The notes beneath the pieces are model-generated. The model had not been told where the DNA came from and made no database searches. It worked only from the letters and a program-made list of their open reading frames with translations. The position numbers and the translations under genes were made by a program. Below, one piece after another: positions 1 through 8,020 of a stretch of 60,605 nt of DNA (position 1 is the first letter of the stretch; every line of letters starts with the position of its first letter). Source of the DNA: Gluconobacter aidae (GTDB lineage Bacteria; Pseudomonadota; Alphaproteobacteria; Acetobacterales; Acetobacteraceae); assembly GCF_009547075.1 (NCBI RefSeq), contig NZ_WIPH01000015.1, positions 1 through 60,605 of the forward strand, read 5' to 3'.

Positions 1-126
1 GATTCTCTCGCCGCCGGCAATGCGCTTGCGGGCCCGATACTGGCCCTTGCCGCGATATTCGACGCCTGCGGGGAGGGGGCGGCCTGTCGCAGGATCGATT
101 TTGGCGGAAGTGATTCGGTCTTTCAT
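1..126 (-). CDS. Phage-type integrase, N-terminal fragment cut by window edge
   Basis: Only the first 42 codons are present; the gene reads off the left edge. The visible start is ATG at 126-124 and the frame stays open to base 1. The segment GVEYRGKGQYRARKRI resembles the small N-terminal arm-binding domain of tyrosine recombinases of integrative elements, which often carries a GxYxAR-type strand. The gene lies just beyond the 3' end of tRNA-Glu, the usual place for an integrase of an element inserted in a tRNA gene. The catalytic domain is outside the window, so activity cannot be judged. The identity is inferred from this short segment plus context. Confidence 0.55.
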   Translation of the reverse strand, partial: MKDRITSAKIDPATGRPLPAGVEYRGKGQYRARKRIAGGERI

Positions 127-269
127 GGTGAGCCTCGCTTGGGCCCAGCATAGCCTTTTCATGGGCCCATTGGGACCATGTGCTTATCGTCTTTTTTGGC
201 AGTGGGCCCAAGGTGGGCCCAAAAACGATCAATCGTTTCGCTTTATGACTTCTAAGTCACTGCAAAGAT
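127..269. repeat. Array of TGGGCCCA palindromes between integrase and tRNA-Glu
   Basis: Four perfect copies of the 8-bp palindrome TGGGCCCA lie at 140-147, 162-169, 203-210 and 214-221, with a one-mismatch copy (TGGGACCA) at 171-178. Start-to-start steps between perfect copies are 22, 41 and 11 bp, close to whole turns of the helix. They fill the region upstream of the integrase start and beside the tRNA 3' end. This fits arm-type or excisionase sites, or an operator for the integrase gene; which of these is not decided by sequence. Confidence 0.6.
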
Positions 270-345
270 TGGCGTCCCATAGGGGATTTGAACCCCTGTT
301 GCCGCCGTGAGAGGGCGGTGTCCTAGGCCTCTAGACGAATGGGAC
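270..345 (-). tRNA. tRNA-Glu (CTC anticodon)
   Basis: The minus strand folds into a complete cloverleaf. The acceptor stem pairs GTCCCAT (345-339) with ATGGGAC (280-274), the discriminator is G at 273, and CCA is encoded at 272-270. The anticodon arm has a CCGCC/GGCGG stem around the loop CTCTCAC, giving anticodon CTC, which reads GAG (Glu). The T arm contains GGTTCAAATCC. The 3' end faces the integrase gene, so it probably served as the attachment site of an integrative element lying to the left. Confidence 0.93.
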
Positions 346-349
346 GAGG

Positions 350-375
350 CGAGGGGCTTGATAGTCGGCCCCTCG
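350..375 (-). terminator. Hairpin between HIT gene and tRNA-Glu
   Basis: A perfect 8-bp inverted repeat, CGAGGGGC (350-357) with GCCCCTCG (368-375), has a 10-nt loop and sits between the stop of the HIT gene and the 5' end of tRNA-Glu. No T-run follows on the minus strand, so it could be a weak or factor-dependent terminator, or a processing signal before the tRNA. Confidence 0.35.
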
Positions 376-394
376 GATCTTGGCAAGTCTTATT

Positions 395-763
395 TTAATA
401 AGTTTTTTGCGTCAGCAGTGGGCCGAGGGCAGCGCCGCCGAACAGGTGGACGTGGAAATGGGGGACTTCCTGCCCGGAATTGGGGCCGGAATTGCTGATG
501 AGACGGAAGCCTTCGTGGGTGAGGCCCTGCTCTTCGGCAATCTTGGAGACCGCGCGCCAGAAGCCAGTGATTTCATCGGGAGAGGCTGTCGCCCCAAAAT
601 CGGCGATGGAGACGTAAGGTCCCTTTGGAATGACCAGAACGTGGATCGGAGCCTGGGGGGCAATGTCGTGGAAGGCGAGCGCGAAGTCGTCTTCATAGAC
701 GGCGCGGGCCGGGATTTCCTTGCGCAGGATACGGGCGAAGATGTTGCCGGGATCGTATGCCAT
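395..763 (-). CDS. HIT family protein (histidine triad hydrolase)
   Basis: This 122-residue cytoplasmic protein has the family's full length and carries the histidine triad HFHVH at residues 102-106, the catalytic motif of HIT nucleotide phosphoramidases. Family members (HinT type) hydrolyse AMP linked through phosphoramide or acyl bonds; the substrate here is not known. An AGGAA ribosome binding site lies just before the ATG, in the short gap after hisE, so it is probably the last gene of the histidine transcript. A HIT gene trailing hisE suggests disposal of AMP by-products, but that link is inference. Confidence 0.9.
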   Translation of the reverse strand: MAYDPGNIFARILRKEIPARAVYEDDFALAFHDIAPQAPIHVLVIPKGPYVSIADFGATASPDEITGFWRAVSKIAEEQGLTHEGFRLISNSGPNSGQEVPHFHVHLFGGAALGPLLTQKTY

Positions 764-777
764 GGTCTGCTTCCTGT

Positions 778-1179
778 TCAGCCGAGCTTTTCCTTGGGGC
801 GTGCGGCCTTCTCGGCAATGCCACTCGTGCCTTCACGGCGCTTGAGCTCCGTCCAGACGTCTTCGGGAGAGACGCCGGCGTCCACCCACATGACGATCAG
901 GTGGTATAGCACGTCAGCGCTTTCACCGATCAGTTCCTTGCGGTTGCCATTGACGGCCTCGATCAGACACTCGACGGCTTCCTCGCCGAATTTCTGGGCG
1001 ATTTTGTTGCGACCGCGGGCCATCAGTCGTGCGGAGTGGCTGAGGGACGGGTCAGTGCCGCGGCGGGACTGAACCGTGTCATACAGACGCTGGAGCACCA
1101 GTTCCTTCTGAAGATCGGACTTCTTGTCGTCCTGCTGCTTCGAAGGCTTCGGGGCCGGTTTGGTGGCGGGTTTTCCCAT
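778..1179 (-). CDS. hisE: Phosphoribosyl-ATP pyrophosphatase HisE
   Basis: It catalyses the second step of histidine synthesis, removing pyrophosphate from phosphoribosyl-ATP. The 133-residue product has the metal-binding acidic motifs of the all-alpha NTP pyrophosphatase fold: FGEEAVE around residues 64-70 and GESAD around 85-89. A lysine/proline-rich tail of about 20 residues precedes the domain and is unusual for the family. I place the start at ATG 1179 because GGAGAG at 1192-1187 is spaced 7 nt from it; an upstream ATG at 1194 would overlap hisF. It follows hisF by 4 nt. Confidence 0.92.
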   Translation of the reverse strand: MGKPATKPAPKPSKQQDDKKSDLQKELVLQRLYDTVQSRRGTDPSLSHSARLMARGRNKIAQKFGEEAVECLIEAVNGNRKELIGESADVLYHLIVMWVDAGVSPEDVWTELKRREGTSGIAEKAARPKEKLG

Positions 1180-1183
1180 GGTT

Positions 1184-1945
1184 TTACTCTCCAAGCCTGA
1201 CCGGCAGTCCGGCCTTGTTCAGTGCGTTCTTGACTTCATCGATACGGAACTGGCCGAAGTGGAACACACTTGCCGCCAGAAGGCCACTTGCGCCGACTTC
1301 AGCGCCTTCCACGAAATGCTGTAATTCGCCCACGCCGCCAGAGGCAACAACGGGAACGGTCACGGCGTTGCAGACCGCGCGCAGGAGATCGAGATCGAAG
1401 CCCGCACGGGTGCCGTCGCGGTCCATACTGGTCAGCAGGATTTCGCCCGCTCCCAGATCCTGCATTTTCCTGGCCCATTCCACCACGTCCAGCCCCGTGG
1501 GCTCGCGGCCTCCCTTGGCATGGACTTCCCAGCCGCCCTTGCCGTCGGAACGGGCATCAATGGCGACAACGATGCATTGACTGCCAAAGCGTTCGGAGGC
1601 TTCGCGGATCAGTTCCGGGTTTTTGATGGCGGCGGAATTGACGGCGCATTTATCTGCCCCGGCCAGAAGCAGGCGGCGCATGTCTTCGCAGGTGCGCACG
1701 CCACCGCCGACAGTCAGGGGCAGGCAGATAGCCTCGGCCGTGCGGCGGACGACATCAAGGATGGTGTCGCGGTTTTCGACGCTGGCCGTGATGTCGAGGA
1801 AGGTGAGTTCATCGGCGCCGGCAGCGTCGTAGAGCTTGGCCTGTTCGACCGGATCGCCGGCATCGCGCAGGGAGACGAAATTCACCCCTTTGACGACGCG
1901 GCCGTCCTTGACGTCCAGGCAGGGGATGACGCGGAGTTTCAGCAT
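1184..1945 (-). CDS. hisF: Imidazole glycerol phosphate synthase cyclase subunit HisF
   Basis: HisF is the (beta/alpha)8 barrel that uses ammonia delivered by HisH to form imidazole glycerol phosphate and AICAR. At 253 residues it has the standard length. The two catalytic aspartates are visible: D11 in CLDVKDG and D130 in [13 protein letters not shown]. The phosphate-binding motifs LTVGGGVRT and [10 protein letters not shown] are intact. The start overlaps the end of the hisA reading frame by 7 nt. Its partner HisH is encoded two genes upstream. Confidence 0.97.
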   Translation of the reverse strand: MLKLRVIPCLDVKDGRVVKGVNFVSLRDAGDPVEQAKLYDAAGADELTFLDITASVENRDTILDVVRRTAEAICLPLTVGGGVRTCEDMRRLLLAGADKCAVNSAAIKNPELIREASERFGSQCIVVAIDARSDGKGGWEVHAKGGREPTGLDVVEWARKMQDLGAGEILLTSMDRDGTRAGFDLDLLRAVCNAVTVPVVASGGVGELQHFVEGAEVGASGLLAASVFHFGQFRIDEVKNALNKAGLPVRLGE

Positions 1946-3291
1946 GAGCCGAGGACGTCCAGAGCGTCTTTGAGCGAGATGCGGCCATCATACAGGGCAC
2001 GGCCGACGATGGCGCCGGAAATGCCCGGAACATCGCGGGCAACATCGCGCAGGGCTTTGAGATGCTCCAGACTGCCGACGCCACCGCTGGCAATCACAGG
2101 AATGGAGAGACGACGGGCCATGTCCGCGGTCTGTTCAAGGTCCAGTCCGGCCAGCATGCCATCGCGGGTGATTTCGGTGAAAATCACGGCAGCAACACCG
2201 GCATCTTCCATACGCAGAGCGAGGTCGTTGGCTTCCAGTTCGGAGACTTCGGCCCAGCCTTCGGTGGCGACACGGCCCTGTCGGGCGTCAATACCAGCGA
2301 CGATGCGGCCCGGGAAGGCGCGGGCGGCCTGACGGACCAGTTCGGGATCCTTGACGGCGACCGAGCCCAGAATGACGCGCGAGACGCCTGCTTCGAGCCA
2401 GCGTTCAATGGCGGCCATGTCCCGGATGCCACCACCGAGCTGCACGGGCAGGTTCGTGGCTTTCACGATGGATTCAATGGCCGGAATATTGGTAGAGCGG
2501 CCCGCAAAGGCGCCGTTCAGATCCACGACGTGCAGGTGTCGGCAGCCGGCTTCCGCGAACAGCTTGGCCTGGGCTCCGGGATCGTCGGAATAATGGGTGG
2601 CATCTTCCATTTCCCCACGACGCAGGCGGACGCAGGCGCCGTCCTTGAGGTCGATGGCAGGATAGAGCGTCAGGCCGTGAGCCGGGGGGGCTGTGTTGGG
2701 CATCGTGTCTGAAGCCGCGCTGCTGGTGTCAGGCATGGCGATGCTGGACTGCCAGCGGGCGGCCTCGTTCTCGTTTGCCAGAAGTTTCGAGAGAAAAAGT
2801 CCGCGCACCGTCTGCCCTCCGATCCGTGCATAATAGGGATGGGTCCCCCAGTGTTCGAATTCGAACGACCGGAACAGCCCGATAGCGGCGACATGTGTTT
2901 CGCGGATGTCGCAGTTTACAACCTTGCAGCCAATGGCCTTCGCGCCCTTGAGCATGGCTTCCAGCAGCGCACGTCCCAGACCGCGGCCGCGGGCATAGGG
3001 GGCAACAAAGAAGCCTGTCAGATTGGCGGTGGCGGCATGGGCTTCATAACTTGCCGGTGGGCGGACGAGCTGGCCTGCGCCGCAGATGACTCCGTTCTCA
3101 CGCACGACGTAAAAGCTACGCTCAGGCACCAGCAGCAGGCCTTCGAAATAACGGGCCAGCGCCTGATGGCCGGGAGGCTGAAGCCAGCCGAAACCGCCGC
3201 CGTCCAGAATACCGGCAGACGTGGCCTCGATCAGCGCGTCCAGATCTTCGGGCGGAAGCGGCGAGACGACGCGTTCACAGGTGATGGTCAT
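1939..3291 (-). CDS. hisA: GNAT acetyltransferase-HisA in-frame fusion
   Basis: One uninterrupted frame of 450 residues joins two domains. Residues 1 to about 175 look like a GNAT N-acetyltransferase, with the acetyl-CoA loop RGRGLGRAL near 101-109. Residues from about 207 to the end are a complete HisA barrel (ProFAR isomerase), with catalytic PAIDLKDG, the second aspartate in AGIDARQG, and phosphate loops LGGGIRD and IASGGVGS. The linker is alanine/serine/proline rich. ATG 3291 overlaps the hisH stop as ATGA; a GTG at 3300 would add three residues. Internal ATGs at 2736 and 2703 could give free HisA, but neither has a clear ribosome binding site. The acetyltransferase substrate is unknown. 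Confidence 0.88.
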   Translation of the reverse strand: MTITCERVVSPLPPEDLDALIEATSAGILDGGGFGWLQPPGHQALARYFEGLLLVPERSFYVVRENGVICGAGQLVRPPASYEAHAATANLTGFFVAPYARGRGLGRALLEAMLKGAKAIGCKVVNCDIRETHVAAIGLFRSFEFEHWGTHPYYARIGGQTVRGLFLSKLLANENEAARWQSSIAMPDTSSAASDTMPNTAPPAHGLTLYPAIDLKDGACVRLRRGEMEDATHYSDDPGAQAKLFAEAGCRHLHVVDLNGAFAGRSTNIPAIESIVKATNLPVQLGGGIRDMAAIERWLEAGVSRVILGSVAVKDPELVRQAARAFPGRIVAGIDARQGRVATEGWAEVSELEANDLALRMEDAGVAAVIFTEITRDGMLAGLDLEQTADMARRLSIPVIASGGVGSLEHLKALRDVARDVPGISGAIVGRALYDGRISLKDALDVLGSC

Positions 3292-3926
3292 GAGGTCCAC
3301 CGCAGGAAATTGCCGAGGATCGTCAGACCGACATCCTGGCTTTTTTCAACGTGGAACTGCGTGCCGCAGCGGTTGTCGCGCGCGACGATGGCCGGAACCT
3401 GCGTGCCATACTGCGCGGTTGCGACCAGATCGCTCTCCGCACCGTCATGCAGGGCGTAGGAATGAACGAAATAGCCGTGATTGCCGGGGGTGAGGCCATC
3501 CGTCAGCAGATGGGCGCCGGGCGTGAAGTCGAGTGTGTTCCAGCCCATATGCGGCAGGCGCAGACCGGCATTTGCGGCCTCGTCCATGCGGCGGATATTG
3601 CCCGAAATCCAGCCCAGACCCTCGGTGCGGCCATGTTCGAGGCCATACTCGCACATGAGCTGCATGCCGACACAGATGCCGAGGAACGGTGTGCCGTTGG
3701 CGGTCGCGGTTTCGAGCATGTTGCGCAGTTCGGGGCCAAGGCCCTGTGCGCAGTCGGCAAAAGCGCCCTGTCCGGGGAGGATCAGACGGTCGGCATTCAG
3801 GATGTCGGTCGCGTCACGGGAGATGACGACGTCGGCTTCGATCCCCTTGCGGGTCGCGGCCTTGCGGGCTGCCTGTGCGGCCGAGGCGAGATTTCCGCCA
3901 TTGTAGTCAATTACGACGACGCGCAT
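3288..3926 (-). CDS. hisH: Imidazole glycerol phosphate synthase glutaminase subunit HisH
   Basis: HisH is a class I glutamine amidotransferase that supplies ammonia to HisF. The 212-residue product has the nucleophile C85 in GICVGMQ and the H192/E194 pair in QFHVEKSQ, plus the oxyanion loop LPGQGAF. The start ATG at 3926 is fixed by the conserved N-terminus MRVVVIDYNGGN; an upstream extension in the same frame runs into the preceding gene and is not needed. It overlaps the upstream DUF2628 gene by 16 nt and the downstream GNAT-hisA gene by 4 nt, so these genes are translationally coupled. Confidence 0.96.
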   Translation of the reverse strand: MRVVVIDYNGGNLASAAQAARKAATRKGIEADVVISRDATDILNADRLILPGQGAFADCAQGLGPELRNMLETATANGTPFLGICVGMQLMCEYGLEHGRTEGLGWISGNIRRMDEAANAGLRLPHMGWNTLDFTPGAHLLTDGLTPGNHGYFVHSYALHDGAESDLVATAQYGTQVPAIVARDNRCGTQFHVEKSQDVGLTILGNFLRWTS

Positions 3927-4330
3927 GGAAACTCCGGAGATGTGTTGCCGTAAGGGGCGGCGTAGTGCTGCTGGTCCATCCAGCGCAGGAGGGCGATATC
4001 CCGGCTGGGGGCGGCGATCGGCGTGCCGGTAACGCGGCCGTTCAGGCGCTGTTCCCACAGGCGGATCTCAGCCGTGAAGCTGGCGAGAACCGCATGGATG
4101 GCCACGATCAGGTCAAGCCGGGAGCAGAAGCCCATGAAAACATGCAGCGTAATCATGGTGCTGGCCGCGGCCAGCAGGGCGGAAATCCATGCGCCGTAGG
4201 TCAGCAGCCCAAACCAGCCGAAGAACAGGACGCGCCATGAAAATCCGTCATGCACCATGACAGGCATTTGCGGGCCAGGCATCTGCGGTCCGGTGGCATC
4301 CGGTTTCGTGCAGGGAATATAGAGCTTCAC
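3911..4330 (-). CDS. DUF2628-like membrane protein inside his operon
   Basis: A 139-residue protein starting at GTG 4330, which overlaps the hisB stop as GTGA. A hydrophobic stretch around residues 30-65 (FSWRVLFFGWFGLLTYGAWIS onward) suggests one or two membrane segments, followed by a conserved-looking soluble part with RLWEQRL and IALLRWMDQQ. The layout resembles DUF2628 proteins that sit between hisB and hisH in several alphaproteobacteria. Function is unknown; its place between two his genes suggests co-expression but not a known enzymatic role. A longer upstream frame overlapping hisB is a shadow. Confidence 0.75.
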   Translation of the reverse strand: MKLYIPCTKPDATGPQMPGPQMPVMVHDGFSWRVLFFGWFGLLTYGAWISALLAAASTMITLHVFMGFCSRLDLIVAIHAVLASFTAEIRLWEQRLNGRVTGTPIAAPSRDIALLRWMDQQHYAAPYGNTSPEFPCASS

Positions 4331-4923
4331 AGCACGCCTTTGGTGGAGGGGATGGCGCCAGCCGAGCGTGGATCGTGCGAAACAGCGACCTTCAGGGCAC
4401 GGGCAACGGCCTTGAAGCCGCTTTCGGCGATGTGGTGAGCGTTGGTTCCTGCCTTGCAGGTCAGGTGTAGGGCGATATGGGCGGACATGGCGAAGGCGCG
4501 GAAGAACTCTTCGAACAGCTCCGTGTCCATCGTGCCGATCTTCTCGCGCGGAAAGACGACGTTCCAAGCCAGATAGGGGCGACCGGAAATATCAACGACC
4601 GCCTCACACAGGGCTTCGTCCAGCGGCACGAGGGCATGGCCGAAACGCTCGATGCCGCGCTTGTCGCCGATAGCCTGACGGAAGCCCTGTCCGAAGACGA
4701 TGCCGACATCCTCGACCGTATGGTGGCCGTCGATATGCAGGTCGCCCTTGGCTTTCAGCTCAAGGTCAAAACCACCATGCTTGGCCAGTGCCGTCAGCAT
4801 GTGGTCGAAGAAACCGATGCCGCTGTCCACGTCGGAGCGGCCCTGGCCGTCGAGCGTGAGGGCAAGAGTGATGTCGGTTTCGCTGGTGGCGCGATGCAGG
4901 CGGGCGTGGCGGCTTTCGTTCAT
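4327..4923 (-). CDS. hisB: Imidazoleglycerol-phosphate dehydratase HisB
   Basis: HisB removes water from imidazole glycerol phosphate. The 198-residue single-domain form lacks the phosphatase domain of the enterobacterial bifunctional enzyme. Metal ligands are visible in GHHTVED and in NAHHIAES, with FFDHML near residue 40. The ATG at 4923 follows AGGAAG, a good ribosome binding site. It is the first gene of the cluster; the 210-bp gap upstream, shared with a divergent nitroreductase gene, should hold the operon promoter, although I saw no clear -35/-10 pair. Confidence 0.96.
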   Translation of the reverse strand: MNESRHARLHRATSETDITLALTLDGQGRSDVDSGIGFFDHMLTALAKHGGFDLELKAKGDLHIDGHHTVEDVGIVFGQGFRQAIGDKRGIERFGHALVPLDEALCEAVVDISGRPYLAWNVVFPREKIGTMDTELFEEFFRAFAMSAHIALHLTCKAGTNAHHIAESGFKAVARALKVAVSHDPRSAGAIPSTKGVL

Positions 4924-5133
4924 GTTCTTCCTGCTACACCAGCACGACGCGGATTTCCACGCTGTCTGGCAAAGATGCCTGCAAAATACGTTGGCAGACA
5001 GGGAGAAAATCCGGGATGGAGAGGAGGCCGATCCGTATCGACCGGCACGAGGGGGCGTCACTATTCCTTGAGAATGTCGGAGTCTGGAAATTGCCCTTGG
5101 CGGAGAGTGGAGATCGGGCCATATTTCCTGATT

Positions 5134-5736
5134 ATGGCACATCATCATTCCCCCCTCGACGTCCTTCTCTCCCGCGCTTCGACGGACCATCTCGTCGAGC
5201 CCCCGCCGAAGGGGGATGAACTCCGGACCATCCTGTCCGCCGGCCTGCGGGCTCCGGATCACGGGAAAATGCGTCCGTGGCGCTATACGGTGGTCAAGGG
5301 CAAGCACCGTGAGGCGTTTGCCGATCTCGTGGTGGAAGCGATGGGTCGGCAGGAGCCTGATGCGCCCGAGGGCAAGAAAACCAAGCGCCATCACCGCTTT
5401 GCCAATATGCCGATGATCATTGCCCTGGGCATGCATCTGCAGCCGGAGGGGAAGATCCCGGTGATCGAGCAGGAAATGGCTGTGGCGGCGGGGGCGATGA
5501 ACGTCCTGAACGCGCTGCATGCTGCCGGATTCGGAGGCATGTGGGTGACGGGGCCGTTCTGTGAGGACCGCGTGCTTCTTGAGTCGCTGGGTCTGCCCGA
5601 GCCGCATCGTCTGGCCGGTTTCCTGTTTGTCGGAACGCCTGCCAAGCACTCGGATGAGCGCAAGCGGCCCGAGATCGATGATTACATGGCCGTCTGGAAA
5701 GGGGATGCCATCACGTTCGCCGCGGACGCCGGTTGA
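5134..5736 (+). CDS. Nitroreductase family protein (YdjA-like)
   Basis: A 200-residue flavoprotein of the nitroreductase superfamily, which reduces nitro groups or quinones with NAD(P)H and FMN. The N-terminus has the family pattern LLSRAST followed by LRAPDHGKMRPWRY, where RAPDHGKMRPW is typical of the short YdjA branch; the C-terminal part has GGMWVTGPF and the closing LFVGTP. The start at 5134 gives the family length; a much longer open frame upstream overlaps hisB and is a shadow. It is divergent from hisB and followed within 4 nt by a FAD monooxygenase gene. Confidence 0.88.
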   Translation: MAHHHSPLDVLLSRASTDHLVEPPPKGDELRTILSAGLRAPDHGKMRPWRYTVVKGKHREAFADLVVEAMGRQEPDAPEGKKTKRHHRFANMPMIIALGMHLQPEGKIPVIEQEMAVAAGAMNVLNALHAAGFGGMWVTGPFCEDRVLLESLGLPEPHRLAGFLFVGTPAKHSDERKRPEIDDYMAVWKGDAITFAADAG

Positions 5737-5740
5737 TCTG

Positions 5741-6925
5741 ATGCGTTACGACGTCATTGTTGCGGGCGGCGGCCCTGTCGGTCTGGCCTGCGCCATTTCG
5801 CTCGGGCGCGATGGCCGGAGGGTCTGTGTGGTCGAGCGCTCACCAGCGAACGTGCTGGCTGATCCTCCGTTCGATGGCCGTGAGATCGCGCTGACGCATC
5901 ATGCGTCGGAGTGGCTGAAGAGTGTCGGCGCGTGGGACGAAATCCCCGCCGGTAATATCTGCCCGATGTACACGGCGCGCATTGAGACAGGAAAGTCCGG
6001 CAGCCCGCCGCTTCTGTTCGATGCACCTTCCGATGGGCCCAATGCACTGGGACACATGGTGGCGAACCACCTGATCCGCCGTGCCCTGTATCGTGTCGCT
6101 TTGCGAACGCCGGGCGTGGACATCCGGGCCGGGGAAGGCATTGCCAGTTCGTGGCACGATACCCGCTCGGCTGGTGTTGTGCTGGTCAATGGGGAGCGGA
6201 TTGAGGCTGATCTCCTGGTTGCGGCGGATGGGCGGTTTTCGCGTCTGCGGGCCGAAGCGGAGATTGGTGCGATCGTGCATGATTTCCAGCGCAGCATTAT
6301 GGTCTGTCGCCTGCGACATCCGGAACCTCATGCCAATACCGCGCTTCAGTGGTTCGATGAAGGACAGACGATTGCCCTTCTCCCGGTCGCACCTGACGAC
6401 AGGTCGGGATCGTGCTCGTCGCTGGTCCTGACGCTGGAGCCTGATGAAATCGCGCGCCTCAAGGCGCTTGATGGCAAGGCTTTCAGCGAGGACATCACGG
6501 CCCGGACGCAGGGACGCATGGGGCAGATGACGCTGGAAAGCGTACGCTGCGTCTATCCGCTCAAGGCGGTCTATGCGCATCGTTTCCAGGCTCCGCGTCT
6601 GGCGCTGATTGGTGATGCGGCGGTGGGCATGCATCCGATTACGGCGCACGGGTTCAATCTGGGCCTGAAGGGGCAGGAAGTTCTGGCGCGGGCGATTGCC
6701 GACGGTCCGGGGGATGCGGGCGATCCGTCCGTTCTGTCGCGTTTCGAACGCACGCATCGCCTGGCAACAGCGCCGCTCTTTGCCGCGACCAATGCGATCG
6801 CCACGGTTTATACCCGCGATGAGCCACCATTCCTGATGGCACGGCGGGCCGGACTGGCAGTGGCCAACCGTCTGCTGCCGTTCAAGGCGGCGGTGACGAA
6901 CATGCTGATGGACCGCCACGGCTGA
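5741..6925 (+). CDS. UbiH/UbiF/COQ6-family FAD monooxygenase
   Basis: A 394-residue aromatic-ring hydroxylase of the ubiquinone-biosynthesis type. The N-terminal dinucleotide fold has VAGGGPVGLACA, the middle DG motif is LLVAADGRFSRLRA, and the C-terminal GD motif is LALIGDAAVGMHPITAHG. These place it with UbiH/UbiF/VisC/COQ6, which hydroxylate the quinone ring. Which ring position it acts on cannot be read from sequence. It starts 4 nt after the nitroreductase stop, so the two are probably co-transcribed. Confidence 0.9.
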   Translation: MRYDVIVAGGGPVGLACAISLGRDGRRVCVVERSPANVLADPPFDGREIALTHHASEWLKSVGAWDEIPAGNICPMYTARIETGKSGSPPLLFDAPSDGPNALGHMVANHLIRRALYRVALRTPGVDIRAGEGIASSWHDTRSAGVVLVNGERIEADLLVAADGRFSRLRAEAEIGAIVHDFQRSIMVCRLRHPEPHANTALQWFDEGQTIALLPVAPDDRSGSCSSLVLTLEPDEIARLKALDGKAFSEDITARTQGRMGQMTLESVRCVYPLKAVYAHRFQAPRLALIGDAAVGMHPITAHGFNLGLKGQEVLARAIADGPGDAGDPSVLSRFERTHRLATAPLFAATNAIATVYTRDEPPFLMARRAGLAVANRLLPFKAAVTNMLMDRHG

Positions 6926-6966
6926 CCCCTCTGGCAGTGCTCTTTCTGAGTTAGGAGATCTCTCCC

Positions 6967-7980
6967 ATGAAGGCTTTCGGGCACAGACGCGCAACCCGCA
7001 TGGACGAAACCGATGCGCTGGTCGAACTCGACATTCCGACCCCTGTTCCGGGGCCGCGGGATGTCGTTGTGGAAATCCAGGCCGTTTCGGTTAACCCCGT
7101 CGATACCAAGCTGCGGTCGATGGATCCGCCGGGCGATGAGCCACGGATTCTGGGATATGACGCGGTCGGAACTGTTGTTGCGACCGGTGGTCAGGTCCGG
7201 GGGTTCCGGGCCGGAGATCGTGTTTTCTATGCGGGCACCGCCAACCGGCATGGGAGCGATGCGCGGTTTCAGGCTGTCGATGAACGCCTGATCGCGCTCG
7301 CGCCGAAAAGCCTTTCCGATGCCGAAGCCGCAGCCTTGCCGCTGACTGCGCTTACGGCCTGGGAACTGCTGTTCGACCGGCTGGGTGTGCGGCTGGGCGA
7401 GATGAACAATCCCGATGCGATCATGATCGTCGGCGGTGCGGGGGGCGTGGGCTCGATCCTGACGCAGATCGCGCGCCGTCTCACGGGGCTGACAGTCATT
7501 GCCACGGCATCCCGTCCGGAGACGACGGACTGGTGCCTGGAAATGGGCGCGCATCACGTCATCGATCATCGTCGGCCGCTCGATCAGGAACTGGCGCGGA
7601 TCGGAATTCCACAGGTGCGCTATGTGGCCGGCCTGACCGCATCCGGCGAGCACAGGGATGCGATCGTGCGCTCTCTCGCGCCGCAGGGCGCGCTGGCCCT
7701 GATCGACGATCCGGGCGAGTTCGACATCATGCCCTTCAAGCGCAAAGCCCTCTCCGTGCATTGGGAATACATGTTCGCACGTCCGATGTTCGAGACGCCG
7801 GACATGCCCGCCCAGGGCAGAATTCTGGCGCAGGTGGCATCGCTTGTGGATGCCGGTCTTCTGAAGACGACCCTGCATGAGATGCTGGGGCCGATCACCA
7901 TTGCCAATCTGCGCCGGGCGCATGAACTGCTCGAAAGCGGCAAGGGTATTGGAAAGGCCGTGCTCTGCGGCTTTGAGTAA
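6967..7980 (+). CDS. Zinc-independent alcohol dehydrogenase family / quinone oxidoreductase
   Basis: A 337-residue medium-chain reductase. The N-terminal GroES-like part has VSVNPVDTKLR and LGYDAVGTVVA, and the NADPH fold has IVGGAGGVGSILTQIA. The catalytic and structural zinc cysteines of true alcohol dehydrogenases are missing, which points to the quinone-oxidoreductase subgroup. A TAGGAGA ribosome binding site precedes the ATG. Substrate unknown. It ends just before a long hairpin shared with the convergent gene. Confidence 0.88.
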   Translation: MKAFGHRRATRMDETDALVELDIPTPVPGPRDVVVEIQAVSVNPVDTKLRSMDPPGDEPRILGYDAVGTVVATGGQVRGFRAGDRVFYAGTANRHGSDARFQAVDERLIALAPKSLSDAEAAALPLTALTAWELLFDRLGVRLGEMNNPDAIMIVGGAGGVGSILTQIARRLTGLTVIATASRPETTDWCLEMGAHHVIDHRRPLDQELARIGIPQVRYVAGLTASGEHRDAIVRSLAPQGALALIDDPGEFDIMPFKRKALSVHWEYMFARPMFETPDMPAQGRILAQVASLVDAGLLKTTLHEMLGPITIANLRRAHELLESGKGIGKAVLCGFE

Positions 7981-7986
7981 GAACTG

Positions 7987-8020
7987 TCAACTGACGGGCA
8001 GGATATGGCCCGTCAGTTGA
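7987..8020. terminator. Perfect 13-bp hairpin between convergent genes
   Basis: TCAACTGACGGGC (7987-7999) pairs perfectly with GCCCGTCAGTTGA (8008-8020) around an 8-nt loop. It lies just after the reductase stop on the plus strand and contains the stop codon of the minus-strand gene (8015-8013). No T-run follows on either side, so it may block RNA decay or terminate both transcripts weakly. Confidence 0.6.

Noticed and set aside
1520-2332. A 270-codon plus-strand frame
   Set aside because: Antisense shadow of hisF and the hisA fusion, produced by GC-rich codon bias.
4477-5133. Long plus-strand extension of the nitroreductase frame
   Set aside because: It lies antisense to hisB; the family homology begins at 5134.
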